A DNA stretch of 64,000 nt from Pseudonocardia humida (GCF_023898865.1 NZ_JAGSOV010000037.1:124001-188000); one strand, 5' to 3'; positions 44,911 through 55,782 are shown, counted from the stretch's first letter. Numbers and translations are program-made. Notes: generated by a model not told the origin, from the letters alone.

Positions 44911-45381
44911 TCAGCTCCGGGTGGCCGGCGAGTCGCTCGGACCGCTGAGCTGGGCGTGCTCCAGCACGGCCAGCAGCGTGCGCCGGGAATCCTCCGGCAT
45001 GCCGCGCACGCGGTGCATGATCTCCAGGACGCCCGCGGACCGCATGGCCGCGATCACCTGGAGGTCCTCGCGGGCCTGCGCGTTGTCGGCCGGGCCGATG
45101 GCGTCGATCAGCTGGCTGAGGCTGATGTTGAACAGGTCGGCCAGCGAGTTGAGGTGGCCCACGGTCGGGTTGTTGCGCTTGCCCCGGGTGAGCTGCCAGA
45201 TGTAGGTGCTGGAGATGGTGCGCGTCTTGCGCTCGTCGTCGGGGAGCTCTGCGGCCCGCTTGTTGATCTGGTCGGCCGCCTCCTCGAACGTGTACGGGCG
45301 CTTGGTGGCGGGGTTGGGGAAGAGCTCGAACAGCTGTGTCAGGGTCTTAGCCAAGCCGTCGGACTGCTTGTCGGTGGCCAT
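44911..45381 (-). CDS. EspR-like XRE-family regulator
   Basis: 156 aa from ATG 45381. The N-terminal HTH (FEEAADQINKRAAELPDDER then SSTYIWQLTRGKRNNPTVGH and LNSLADLFNISLSQLID) aligns with mycobacterial EspR, including the TYIWQLTRGKRNNPT recognition-helix region. The C-terminal helices (LQVIAAMRSAGVLEIMHRVR, MPEDSRRTLLAVLEHA) fit EspR's dimerisation domain. EspR is a nucleoid-associated regulator of secretion genes. Here it converges on the MAB_1171c gene and may be the target of the ImmA/IrrE peptidase. Confidence 0.85.
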   Translation of the reverse strand: MATDKQSDGLAKTLTQLFELFPNPATKRPYTFEEAADQINKRAAELPDDERKTRTISSTYIWQLTRGKRNNPTVGHLNSLADLFNISLSQLIDAIGPADNAQAREDLQVIAAMRSAGVLEIMHRVRGMPEDSRRTLLAVLEHAQLSGPSDSPATRS

Positions 45382-45651
45382 CGCCGGCTGGTCCCTCCTG
45401 CGTCGGTGTCCCGGGGAGGACGCTACAAGCCGGCGGGCCCGCCATACATCTGGGTTGGTCGAACGGTCGGTTCCCTGCGGTCAAAGCTCATCCCGGGAGT
45501 GACGTGCGTCGCGGGCCGACTGGTCGTCACACCGGCACGCTCGACGTTTCAGCCCAGTATTCTACGCCGATCGGCCGCTGTTGCGCGACAAGCGGTCTGT
45601 CTCGTGAGTCGAACGGCGACTACGTGAGAGTTGATGCGACGTGCTGCGCGT

Positions 45652-46818
45652 TCACTCACCCTCGCGCGTGAGGTAGGCGGGCCGGGTCCCGGGCTGCGGG
45701 ACGTCGTAGTAGCGGTGGAAGACCGGGGTGAGGCCGCCCGAGACCGGCGGCACGATCCAGCTCCAGTCCGCGGGGCAGGACCGTCCCGCGCGCTCCTCCT
45801 TGTCCACGTGCACCAGGAAGCGCTCGGACTCGGTGTGGTGGTCGGTGATGGTGACCCCGGCGGCGTCGAACGAGTGCTGGACGGCCCGCAGCACCTCCAG
45901 CGCCGCGCGGTCGCGCCAGAGCGTGCGGGGGGAACCGGTGTCCAGCCCCATCCCGGCGGCGACGGCCGGGAGCAGGTCGTAGCGGTCGGGGTCGACCAGG
46001 TTGCGGGCGCCGATCTCGGTGGCCATGTACCAGCCGTTGAACGGCGCGGCCGGGTAGGTCACCCCGCCCACGACCAGTGGCATGGCGCTGATCGCCGGTA
46101 CGGCGTGCCAGCGCAGCGCCAGGTCGGCGAACCAGTCGAGCTCGGGGTGGGTCAGCTCGACCTCCAGCACGGCGTCGTCGGGCAGCTCGAACAGCTCCGG
46201 CACACCGCCGTCGACCGAGACGAGCAGCGGCAGCACGTCGAAGCGGCCGGGCGGGTCGGGGCGCCGCCACCCCAGCCCCACGGCGCGGTCGGTGAGGGCG
46301 GCGTTGCGCGCGTCGCCGCGCACCCCGCCGTCCGCCAGCCGGTGGCCCGCGTAGCGGATGAGTTGCTCGTTGTGGATGCGCGGACCACTGGCGTCCGGCG
46401 TGCTGGGGGCGAACACCGTCAGGGTGGAGCGGATCCGCCCGCCCCGGCCCGCCTCGCGAAGGTGGGTGACGCACTCCGCGGCCACGTCGGCGGGATCGCG
46501 CACGTGCCTGAGGTCGCGGACGCGCAGGCTGTTCCAGTACAGCCTGCCGATGCAGCGGGCCGCGTTGCGCCAGGCCACCCTGGCGCCGAAGACGAGCTCC
46601 TCGGGCGTGTGGGTGTAGGTGCCCGTGCGGTCGATCTCGGTGAGGACCTCGTGCAGCCGCCTGCGCACGGGGCGGCCGGTCTCGGCGTGCAACTGGGTGA
46701 GGAACTCCTCGGCCTCGGCCGGGTCGACCGGGCGGCCGGGCGCTGGACCGCTGTCGGTGGAGTGGGAGTGGCAGTCGCGGGGAGCGGGGACCTCGGAGTC
46801 CCGTACGACGATCGTCAC
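45652..46818 (-). CDS. nos: Bacterial nitric oxide synthase oxygenase
   Basis: 388 aa, oxygenase domain only, the usual size for bacterial NOS. The heme thiolate motif WRNAARCIGR has Cys89. The arginine site is in FNGWYMATEIGARNL with Glu268, and WSWIVPPVSGGLTPVFHRYY forms the pterin/dimer region. It oxidises L-Arg to citrulline and NO using electrons from host-cell reductases. Roles in relatives include oxidative-stress defence and nitration in thaxtomin biosynthesis. It is monocistronic by layout, with its own operator-like dyad, next to the EspR-like gene. Confidence 0.95.
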   Translation of the reverse strand: MTIVVRDSEVPAPRDCHSHSTDSGPAPGRPVDPAEAEEFLTQLHAETGRPVRRRLHEVLTEIDRTGTYTHTPEELVFGARVAWRNAARCIGRLYWNSLRVRDLRHVRDPADVAAECVTHLREAGRGGRIRSTLTVFAPSTPDASGPRIHNEQLIRYAGHRLADGGVRGDARNAALTDRAVGLGWRRPDPPGRFDVLPLLVSVDGGVPELFELPDDAVLEVELTHPELDWFADLALRWHAVPAISAMPLVVGGVTYPAAPFNGWYMATEIGARNLVDPDRYDLLPAVAAGMGLDTGSPRTLWRDRAALEVLRAVQHSFDAAGVTITDHHTESERFLVHVDKEERAGRSCPADWSWIVPPVSGGLTPVFHRYYDVPQPGTRPAYLTREGE

Positions 46819-46897
46819 CCGTACCTCTGCCTTTCGTCCGCCGGCCCCCGGTGATCACCGGGAGGAGTCCTTCCTACCCAGGGTGACGAAAGAACGT

Positions 46898-46913
46898 CGC
46901 ATCGCGAGATGCG
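46898..46913. promoter_or_regulatory. Dyad upstream of nos
   Basis: CGCATC-gcga-GATGCG is a perfect 6-bp inverted repeat 80 bp upstream of the nos start, beside AT-richer sequence (TGAATAG on the minus strand) that could hold the -10. It is the only clear dyad between trmB and nos. Confidence 0.5.
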
Positions 46914-46932
46914 CTATTCAGGCGATGTATCG

Positions 46933-47667
46933 TTACTCCTTGTAGTAGAGCAGGTCACGCACCTCGCGGCCCTCGACGCGGGCCCGCGCCTCGAACTTGG
47001 TCACCGGGCGCCAGGACGGGCGCGGCAGCCAGCCGTCGGCGGTGGCGGGGCGCAACCGGGGCTCGGCGCCGCACACGTCGAGCATCTGGACGGCGTAGTC
47101 GGCCCAGTCGGTGGCCAGGTGCAGGGTGCCGCCCGGGCGGATCCGGTCGGCCAGCACGGCCACGAGATCGGGCTGCACGAGCCGGCGCTTGCGGTGGCGC
47201 CGCTTGGGCCACGGATCCGGGAAGAAGATCCGCACACCGTCGAGCGAGCCGCTCGGCACGCGCTCGCGCAGCAGCACCACCGCGTCGCCGCGCAGCACGA
47301 CGAGGTTGGTCAGCCCCGCCTCGGCCACCCGCATCAGCAGCTGGGCGATGCCCGGCTCGAACACCTCCACCGCCAGGTGGTCGGTGCCGGGCTCGGCGGC
47401 GGCCATCGCCGCGGTCGACTCCCCCATCCCGGAGCCGATCTCCATGACCAGCGGGGCGGAGCGGCCGAACCACGCCGCCGGGTCGTAGGGCCGGGCGCCC
47501 GACACCAGGTCGGCCACCTCGTGCCCGCGCACGGGCCACCAGCGGTCCCAGGCCCGCTGCTGGCCCTCGGTCAGCCGGGCCCGGTGGTGGACGAAGCTGG
47601 TGACGGCCCGGGGCGGCCGGGCGGCGGGGTCCTGGGGGTCGTCGAGCGGCGGGCGGCTCTCAGGCAC
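46933..47667 (-). CDS. trmB: tRNA (guanine-N7-)-methyltransferase
   Basis: 244 aa. Rossmann SAM-binding motif VMEIGSGMGESTAAMA, then LAVEVFEPGIAQLL, and the TrmB signature IFFPDPWPKRRHRKRRLVQP followed by GGTLHLATDWADYA and TKFEARARVEGREVRDL. It methylates G46 in the tRNA variable loop. Its start overlaps the glycosyltransferase stop by 8 bp. Confidence 0.96.
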   Translation of the reverse strand: MPESRPPLDDPQDPAARPPRAVTSFVHHRARLTEGQQRAWDRWWPVRGHEVADLVSGARPYDPAAWFGRSAPLVMEIGSGMGESTAAMAAAEPGTDHLAVEVFEPGIAQLLMRVAEAGLTNLVVLRGDAVVLLRERVPSGSLDGVRIFFPDPWPKRRHRKRRLVQPDLVAVLADRIRPGGTLHLATDWADYAVQMLDVCGAEPRLRPATADGWLPRPSWRPVTKFEARARVEGREVRDLLYYKE

Positions 47668-48814
47668 CGGTGTTCGGGCTGGGCGCGACCTGGTCGGGCT
47701 GCGGGACGCGAACCGGCTCGGCGGACGGGTTCGCCGCGGTCGGTGACTGGGCGGCGATGTTCTGGCCGGTGCCCGAGGCGGGCGGCGGTGTGAGGGGGCC
47801 GAGGCCGGCCTGCGGGTCGCCGGGCATCCGCACGCCCGCGGTGGCGCCGGGCAGCTTGCCGCGCACGTAGCCCGCGCTGGTGAAGGCGAGCGCGGTGACC
47901 ACCGCGGCGGCCGAGGACACCCGGCCCTCCTTCAGCTCGCGCAGCACCGCCGACGGGAGCACCTTCGCCACGTAGCTGCGCTCGGTGGACAGCCCGTCGC
48001 CCGCGCCGACCATCTTCGACACGGCGGCCTTGGACAGGCCCTCCGACCAGCTGCGCCTGCGCAGGTAGGACCACTCGACGCGGTCGGAGCTGACCCGGTG
48101 GTCGACCACCGCGGCCGGCTCGAACAGGATGCGGATCTTCTCCCCGGCCCGGCGGTAGGCCTGGTGGGCCCGGATGCAGAGCTCGGTCTCCTCGCAGCCC
48201 AGCGGGTTCTTGCCGATCCGGCCGATGTCCTCGGCGAACCCGCCGACCCGGTCGAACACCTCCCGGCGGAACGACATGTTGCAGCCCATGACGTTGCGCA
48301 CCTCGGCCTGCTTGCGCGGCTGGCCGGTGTAGGTGCAGCCGACGATCCAGTCCAGCTCGCCGGTGGCGTCCGGGTCGTAGGGGGCCTCGCCGGGCAGCAC
48401 GCGCGGGCGGTTGGTCGGCCAGCGCGGGTGCGCGACACCGCCGACGCCCGCGACGGTCGGGTCGGCGTAGGGGGCCAGCAGGGCGTCCAGCCAGCCGGGC
48501 CGGGCCGACGCGTCGTCGTCGAGGAAGACCACGATGTCTCCGGTGGTCTCGGCGACCGCCGTGTTGCGCGCCCCGGACAGGCCCTGCTTGTTGGCGTTGG
48601 GCAGCACCCGCACGCCCGGGTCGGTGAACCGCGCCCTGGCCCGCTCCAGCAGCGCCTCGTTGTGGTCGACGACGACGAGCGTCTCGATCAGCCGGTGCGG
48701 CGGGGTGACGGTCTGGTCCTGGACCGAGGCGACCGCGTCGACGATGTCGTTCCACCGCTTCTCGGTGTAGACGCAGATCACGACGCTCGCCGTGACGGCG
48801 GGGGCGGTGGTCAC
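47660..48814 (-). CDS. Family 2 glycosyltransferase
   Basis: 384 aa. GT-A fold: VTASVVICVYTEKRWNDIVD at the N-terminus, nucleotide/metal site VVFLDDDASARPGWLDALL, acceptor region MGCNMSFRREVFDRVGGF and the base-like ETELCIRAHQ. The C-terminal 80 residues are Pro/Ala/Gly-rich without domain features. With the next glycosyltransferase it probably builds a cell-surface polysaccharide or glycolipid. Its stop overlaps the trmB start. Confidence 0.9.
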   Translation of the reverse strand: MTTAPAVTASVVICVYTEKRWNDIVDAVASVQDQTVTPPHRLIETLVVVDHNEALLERARARFTDPGVRVLPNANKQGLSGARNTAVAETTGDIVVFLDDDASARPGWLDALLAPYADPTVAGVGGVAHPRWPTNRPRVLPGEAPYDPDATGELDWIVGCTYTGQPRKQAEVRNVMGCNMSFRREVFDRVGGFAEDIGRIGKNPLGCEETELCIRAHQAYRRAGEKIRILFEPAAVVDHRVSSDRVEWSYLRRRSWSEGLSKAAVSKMVGAGDGLSTERSYVAKVLPSAVLRELKEGRVSSAAAVVTALAFTSAGYVRGKLPGATAGVRMPGDPQAGLGPLTPPPASGTGQNIAAQSPTAANPSAEPVRVPQPDQVAPSPNTGA

Positions 48815-48863
48815 GGGGTTCTCCTCCGGGTCGGCTGCTCGGTCCCGGTGCTCGGCGGTGGGC

Positions 48864-49721
48864 TCAGCGGGAGCGGCGGACGGACGACCGGCGGTCGGCC
48901 CGCCGGTGCTCGGCCAGCAGCGTACGCAGGACCCGCGTGCCGTCCGCGAAGGTGCGCAGGTTGGAGTCGCCGAAGACCCGCAGCCGCTCGATGGACGGCA
49001 CCTCGGTGATGCGCAGCCCCGCCGCGGCGACGCGGCAGTTGAGCACGGTCTCGATCTCGAACCCGTCGCCCCAGAGCATGCCGTCGGCGGGGGCCGCCGC
49101 GTCGATGGCGGGCAGGTCGAGGATCGGCAGCAGGTCGGCCCAGAAGGCGTTGTAGCCGTAGCACAGGTCGGTGTACGACGTGCCGAACAGCGCGTTGGCC
49201 ACCCCGTTGAGCCCGGCGTTGCCGCCGCGGCGCAGCAGGGTGATGTCGTCGCTGCCGCCGCCGGTGGTGAACCGGCTGCCCTTGGCGAAGTCGGCCCCGG
49301 CGACCAGCGCCGAGACGAACGCCGGGATCTCGGCCGGGTCGGCCGAGCCGTCGGCGTCGAACATCACGATGACGTCGCCGGTGGCGGCGGCGAACCCGCA
49401 GGCCATGGCGTTGCCCTTGCCCTTGCGGGTCTGGGTGATCGTGCGGACCCAGGGCAGCACGCGGCGGGCCGCCTCCAGCGAGCCGTCGGTGGAGTTGCCG
49501 TCCACGACGATGATCTCGTGCACGGCCGGGCGCACCGCGGCGATGGCCGGCAGCACGATCTCCAGGTTGCGCGCCTCGTTGCGCACCGGGACCACCACCG
49601 ACACCGTCGGGAACGGGGTGCGCGTCGGTTGCGGGTACTGCCGCGGTCGGGTCTCCACGTGCGGCGGCGCGGCCAGCGCCTGCGTGGAGAGGGCCGGGCG
49701 GTCGGGCGTAAGGGTGCTCAC
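48864..49721 (-). CDS. Family 2 glycosyltransferase (DPM1/GtrB-like)
   Basis: 285 aa from GTG 49721 with AGGAGGAC upstream. Core motifs: VSVVVPVRNEARNLEIVLPA, IIVVDGNSTDGSLEAA, TRKGKGNAMACGFAAATGDV, IVMFDADGSADPAEIPAFV and FEIETVLNCRVAAAGLRITEV. This is the pattern of dolichyl- or polyprenyl-phosphate sugar transferases, but there are no C-terminal membrane spans. The gene leads the minus-strand cluster (GT, GT, trmB). Confidence 0.9.
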   Translation of the reverse strand: MSTLTPDRPALSTQALAAPPHVETRPRQYPQPTRTPFPTVSVVVPVRNEARNLEIVLPAIAAVRPAVHEIIVVDGNSTDGSLEAARRVLPWVRTITQTRKGKGNAMACGFAAATGDVIVMFDADGSADPAEIPAFVSALVAGADFAKGSRFTTGGGSDDITLLRRGGNAGLNGVANALFGTSYTDLCYGYNAFWADLLPILDLPAIDAAAPADGMLWGDGFEIETVLNCRVAAAGLRITEVPSIERLRVFGDSNLRTFADGTRVLRTLLAEHRRADRRSSVRRSR

Positions 49722-50190
49722 ACGTCCTCCTGGGGGCTCCGCGGCACCGGACCGGAACCGGTCCCGTGCCGCAGATGATCGAGAACATCCCGCGCGCCGG
49801 CGGCCCGGGGGCACGCGGCCGCGGCGGGCCGGTGCGGGTTCGGGAGCGCCCGAACCACCGAGGGCGGGAAGGTCGTCACGATGGGGAGACGCCCGGCCCG
49901 GATTGAGGTTGCGTCGGGTTCCGAGAACGATTCGGAGAAGATCTGAGCGCGTCGGTTGCGGCGACGAGCGGTCGAACGAGGGCTCCACGGCGCTGCTCGG
50001 CCCGAGCGACCGGCCCGGTGCCACTGGGCGTGACGAACCGCATCCTCACCGTGCCGAACCGACCGCCGCCCGGTCACGCTCGACGCCGCGGCGCCGGTCG
50101 CCGAGGCCGGGGTCCGGCCGGACCGGCGGCGGGTCGGCACGCCGCGCAGTGATCCACGGCGAACCCGGCGCCGCGGGTTACGTTGCGGGC
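49722..50190. other. Divergent spacer between glycosyltransferase and tldD genes
   Basis: 469 bp with no gene. The strand facing the glycosyltransferase has a strong RBS at its edge, and the middle (49905-49945) is somewhat AT-richer and may carry its promoter. No operator or RNA structure stands out. Confidence 0.4.
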
Positions 50191-51713
<1,523 letters not shown>

Positions 51714-51717
<4 letters not shown>

Positions 51718-53135
51718 CCGAGGCGGCGATCGCGGCATCGAGCGGGGCGGCCCAGCGCTGGCGGGCCCAGGACGTCGTCGAGCGCGCGCTGGCCGCGGGC
51801 ACCCGGTTGCACGGGTGCGCGGTGCTCGTGCGCGAGACCAGCGAGGCCGTGCTGCGCTGGGCGAACTCGACGATGACGACCAACGGGCACACCACGTCCG
51901 GCCGGGTCACGGTGATCGCGTTCGTGGCGGTGGACGGCGGCGTCGCGGCCGGGGTGGCCAGCTCCAGTGCCGCGGTCACCGCCGTCGCCCAGCTGGAGGA
52001 GCTGGTGGCGGCGGCCGAGGCGACGGCGCGCGACGCGGGCCCCGCCGAGGACGCCCTCCCGCTGCCCGAGCCGACCGGCGACGACCCGGGCTGGGCGGAG
52101 GCGGGCGCGGAGACCTCGATCGGGGTGTTCGGGCCGCTGGCCGCCGGGCTGGCCGAGGTGCTGGCCGGGCCGCAGCGCCAGTACGGCTTCGCCAGCCACG
52201 AGCTGACCACCACCTGGCTGGGCACCTCGACCGGCCTGCGCAGGCGCTGGGTGCAGCCGACCGGGTCCATCGAGCTGAACGCCAAGACGCCGGACCTGTC
52301 CGGGTCGGCCTGGACCGGCGCCTCCACCGCCGACTTCACCGACGTCGACGTGATCGGGCTGGCCGCGGAGGCGGCGCGGCGCCTGGAGTGGGGCCGGCGC
52401 AAGCTGACCCTGGCGCCGGGCCGGTACGAGACGGTGCTGCCGCCCTCGGCCGTCGCCGACCTGATGATCTACCTGGCCTGGTCGATGGACGGCCGCCCGG
52501 CGCACGAGGGGCGCAGCGCGCTGGCCGGTCCGGACGGCCCGCGCACCGGCGAGCGGCTCACCGACCTCCCGCTGACGATGGCCTGCGACCCGGCCGCGCC
52601 CGGCCTGGAGTACGAGCCGTTCCTGACCGCCTCCCGCTCGGGCGAGGGGATCAGCGTGTTCGACAACGGCGCGCCGACCCGCCGGGTGGAGTGGGTCAAG
52701 GACGGGGTGATCGGCGAGCTGGCCTACTCGCGGGCCGAGGCCGCCGAGTTCGGCACGGCGTTCACCCCCGCGGGCGACAACCTGCTGCTCACCGGGGGAT
52801 CGACGGCCAGCACGGCGGAGATGGTCGCCGGCACCGGGCGCGGCCTGCTGCTGACCTGCCTCTGGTACATCCGGGCGGTCGACCCGGCCACGCTGCTGCT
52901 CACCGGGCTCACCCGCGACGGCGTGTACCTGGTCGAGGGCGGCGAGGTGGTCGGCGAGGTCGACCACAACTTCCGGTTCAACCACTCGCCGCTCGACGTC
53001 CTGCGCCGCGCGCCGGAGGTCGGGGCGACCGAGCGCACGCTGCCCAGGGAGTGGAAGGACTGGTTCACCCGCACCGCCATGCCGCCGATCCGGGTGCCCG
53101 ACCTGAACATGTCCTCGGTGTCGCTGGGGCGCTGA
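51714..53135 (+). CDS. tldE: Metalloprotease partner TldE/PmbA
   Basis: 473 aa from GTG 51714. It resembles TldD but lacks the HExxxH motif, as expected for the non-catalytic TldE subunit. Features: VLRWANSTMTTNGHTTSGRV, RRKLTLAPGRYETVLPPSAV, ISVFDNGAPTRRVEWVKDGV and NFRFNHSPLDVL. It is co-translated with tldD. Confidence 0.92.
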
Positions 53136-53188
53136 GCGCCGCCGGTGGTTCGGCACGTCGCCCCCCGGGTCCGCGCCGCCCGCCCCCT

Positions 53189-53266
53189 CTAACCCGTTCG
53201 ACGTGCTTGACAGGTTAGCAGTCCGGTTGCGACTGTGTAACCACATCAAGCCGTCGAAGGGGTTAG
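53189..53266 (+). promoter_or_regulatory. Four alternating CTAACC/GGTTAG half-sites at about 24-bp spacing
   Basis: CTAACC (53189), GGTTAG (53213), GTAACC (53236) and GGTTAG (53261) alternate in orientation at 24, 23 and 25 bp. TTGACA at 53207-53212 overlaps the first interval as a likely -35. The last site touches the start codon at 53269. This looks like two adjacent dyads for a repressor, which is not encoded nearby. Confidence 0.65.
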
Positions 53267-53268
53267 TC

Positions 53269-54150
53269 ATGGTTCCGGTCCACCACCGCACCGCCACCGT
53301 CCGCGGGCACCGCGTCTTCTACCGGGAGGCGGGCGACCCGGCCGCCCCCGCCGTCGTGCTGCTGCACGGGTTCCCCACCAGCTCGCGGATGTTCCGCGGG
53401 CTGATCCCGGCGCTGGCGCGGCGCTACCGCGTGATCGCCCCGGACATGCTCGGCTTCGGCCACTCCGACGCCCCGGACGTCGAGGAGTTCGACTACACCT
53501 TCGACGCCCTCGCCGAGGTCACCGGGGAGCTCCTGGGCGCCCTCGGCGTCGACCGCTACGCGCTCTACGTGCAGGACTACGGCGCACCGGTCGGGTGGCG
53601 GCTCGCGCTGCGCCACCCCGGGGCGGTGCGGGCGATCATCACCCAGAGCGGCAACGCCTACGAGGACGGCTTCGACCCCGGCTTCTGGGCGCCGATCCGG
53701 GAGTTCTGGGCCGCGCCCGGCCCGTCGACCGAGGCCGGGGTGCGCGGCGCGCTCGCCCTGGACGCCATCCGCTGGCAGTACCTGCACGGCGTGGCCGAGC
53801 CCGACCTGGTCGACCCGGACACCTGGACCCTCGACCACGCCGGCGTGAGCCGCCCCGGCAACGACCGGGTCCAGGTGCGCCTGATGCGCGACTACGCCAC
53901 CAACCCGCCGCTCTACCCCGCCGTGCACGAGTACTTCCGGACCAGCCGGGTGCCGCTGCTGGCCGTCTGGGGCGCGGGCGACGAGATCTTCCTGCCGGCC
54001 GGGGCCCTGGCCTTCGCCCGCGACCTGCCCGACGCGCGGATCCGGCTCGTCGCAGGCGGCGGGCACTTCCTGCTGGAGACCCACCTCGACGTCGTCGTCG
54101 ACGAGGTCGTCGATTTCCTGGCCACCGCGCCGGCCCCGGCGCCGTCCTGA
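53269..54150 (+). CDS. Alpha/beta hydrolase, epoxide hydrolase/haloalkane dehalogenase-like
   Basis: 293 aa from ATG 53269 behind AAGGGG. HGFPTSSRMFRGLIP forms the HGxP oxyanion motif, PDMLGFGHSD follows, and the nucleophile is Asp in YVQDYGAPVGWRLA, which points to the epoxide hydrolase/dehalogenase branch rather than Ser esterases. Acid and His are in VWGAGDEIF and AGGGHFLLET. Four regularly spaced half-sites upstream imply inducible expression. Confidence 0.88.
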   Translation: MVPVHHRTATVRGHRVFYREAGDPAAPAVVLLHGFPTSSRMFRGLIPALARRYRVIAPDMLGFGHSDAPDVEEFDYTFDALAEVTGELLGALGVDRYALYVQDYGAPVGWRLALRHPGAVRAIITQSGNAYEDGFDPGFWAPIREFWAAPGPSTEAGVRGALALDAIRWQYLHGVAEPDLVDPDTWTLDHAGVSRPGNDRVQVRLMRDYATNPPLYPAVHEYFRTSRVPLLAVWGAGDEIFLPAGALAFARDLPDARIRLVAGGGHFLLETHLDVVVDEVVDFLATAPAPAPS

Positions 54151-54368
54151 TCCCCCGGCGGTCACCGTTCGTGGGGACCGACCGACCGCGGAGCGATCCG
54201 ACGCGGCGACTGTGCGCGCACACCGTGCCACTCGGCGCACGGCGGCGCGCCGGTGCGTCACCCGACCGGCGTGATCGCGTTGACTGTCCGAACGCGCCGG
54301 CGTCGTCGCGGACCGATCGTGCGGGAACGAAGGCCGGCGTGAGTTGGCGGCGAAGGGGGTCGGGACCC

Positions 54369-54680
54369 GTGCCCTACGAGGTGGTGAGCGCGTACACGCT
54401 GCTGGTCGGCGACGACAGCGGACCGATGCTCAGCGTGCACACGACGGCGTCGGACGCCTGGCACGCGCTGGACCGGGAGGTCCGCGAGCGCTGCCGGATG
54501 CGCCCGCGGCCGCGCCGGCGGGTGACCGCCGACGCCGCGACCCGGTTGGCCGACGCCTGGCGCGACGCCGACCCGGACTTCCGCTACTGGAACGTCACCG
54601 TGCACCGGCTGCCGGTGCCGGTACCGGTGATCGCCGGCCCGCCCATGGTGGCCCGACCGATGGCGGGCGCCTTCCGCTGA
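54369..54680 (+). CDS. Small hypothetical protein
   Basis: 103 aa from GTG 54369, with an AAGGGGG about 11 bp upstream; an earlier in-frame GTG at 54339 is possible. The sequence is compact and not low-complexity (EVVSAYTLLVGDDSGPMLSV, WHALDREVRERCRMRPRPRR, FRYWNVTVHRLPVPVPV). No family recognised; codon bias and the RBS support it being real. Confidence 0.55.
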   Translation: MPYEVVSAYTLLVGDDSGPMLSVHTTASDAWHALDREVRERCRMRPRPRRRVTADAATRLADAWRDADPDFRYWNVTVHRLPVPVPVIAGPPMVARPMAGAFR

Positions 54681-54695
54681 GCGGGGCGCCAGCGC

Positions 54696-55322
54696 TCAGG
54701 GCTGGGCGGGCGGGGCCGGGTTGGCGGGCGCCGTCGCCGTGGGGGTGGCCGCCGTCGGTGCCGCGGTGGGTGCCGCGGTGGGTGCGGCAGCGGGCGCCGC
54801 GGCAGCGGGCGCCGCGGTCGGTGCCGGGGACGGCGGCGGGGTCGCGGCCGGCTGCGCGGCGGCGGCCGGCTGGGCCGGGGGCGCGGTCGGCGGGAGCGGC
54901 GGCGCGCTCTTGATCGTCAGCGGGCTCGCCTGCGGGGCGGCGGTGACGCCGCGGTCGGCCAGGCGCTCGGAGACCTGCTCGGAGATCTGGTCGGCGCGCC
55001 TGCGCTCGCGGACCCGGATGAGCACCAGCAGCGAGATGCCGTAGGCGATGCCCAGGATCACCAGCACGACGCCGAGCTTGAGCACCAGCGTGGTGAACAG
55101 GTCGCCGGTGTCGACGTCGACGGTGGAGGTGATCAGCAGCACGCCGCCGGTGACCAGGATGAACAGCACCGACAGCAGCATGTTGACCGAGTGGCTCACC
55201 TTGGTGTCCTGGAACACCTCCTGGAGGAACGGCTCTCCCGCCCGCACCAGCAGGCGCGCGACCAGGAACGTCAGCCCGATCGATATGACGAGCAGGAGGA
55301 CGTTCTGGGCGGTGTCGTTCAT
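54696..55322 (-). CDS. Membrane protein with Ala/Pro/Thr repeat tail
   Basis: 208 aa. Three spans: VLLLVISIGLTFLVARLLV, VNMLLSVLFILVTGGVLLI and VLKLGVVLVILGIAYGISLL, then a charged segment (RVRERRRADQISEQVSERLA). The last 70 residues are a low-complexity tail with repeated TAAP/AAAP blocks. It may be an accessory envelope protein. Function unknown; it stands alone between convergent and divergent neighbours. Confidence 0.7.
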   Translation of the reverse strand: MNDTAQNVLLLVISIGLTFLVARLLVRAGEPFLQEVFQDTKVSHSVNMLLSVLFILVTGGVLLITSTVDVDTGDLFTTLVLKLGVVLVILGIAYGISLLVLIRVRERRRADQISEQVSERLADRGVTAAPQASPLTIKSAPPLPPTAPPAQPAAAAQPAATPPPSPAPTAAPAAAAPAAAPTAAPTAAPTAATPTATAPANPAPPAQP

Positions 55323-55782
55323 CGGGCTCCCCCTGGAGGCTCGGAACGGGCGAGAGCGGTGCTGCTCGACCCGGCGGGCGCGGGTACCCGGCTGCAGCGT
55401 CCCCTACTCGAAGCGGCGAGATCAGCGTAACGCTTCGGAGCGGGGTCGACCGGGTCTCGTCACCCGGTCGCCGGGGACCGTCGCGGGCCCCTGCCGCGGG
55501 CCCCTGCCGCGGGCCGTTCGCCATGCGCAACACGCAGGTCACACAGGTGGTGCACGCCACCGGCGACGGGCGTGGGCGGCGCCACAGCGAAAGCGCTTAC
55601 ATCGGTTCTGAATCGATTACATGATCGGTCTTGTGAGGCGACCGACAGCATCAGCGGTGTAGCTCGCCCCGCGTCCCGGGTACCTTCGAACAACACCTTT
55701 CCACCAGCACACCCGGACCGATCGGCCGCGGGTGTGCGCAGCATTTCCGGGGGCCGGGTAACCGGCGAGGAGCGAGGACGAT
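55323..55782. other. Intergenic region upstream of pckG
   Basis: 460 bp without a gene. The right part (55580-55640) is AT-richer and contains AAAGCGCTTAC at 55590-55600, which resembles half of a LacI/GntR-type site, followed by related ATCG/GATC dyads near 55605-55630. The pckG promoter is probably here. Confidence 0.45.
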
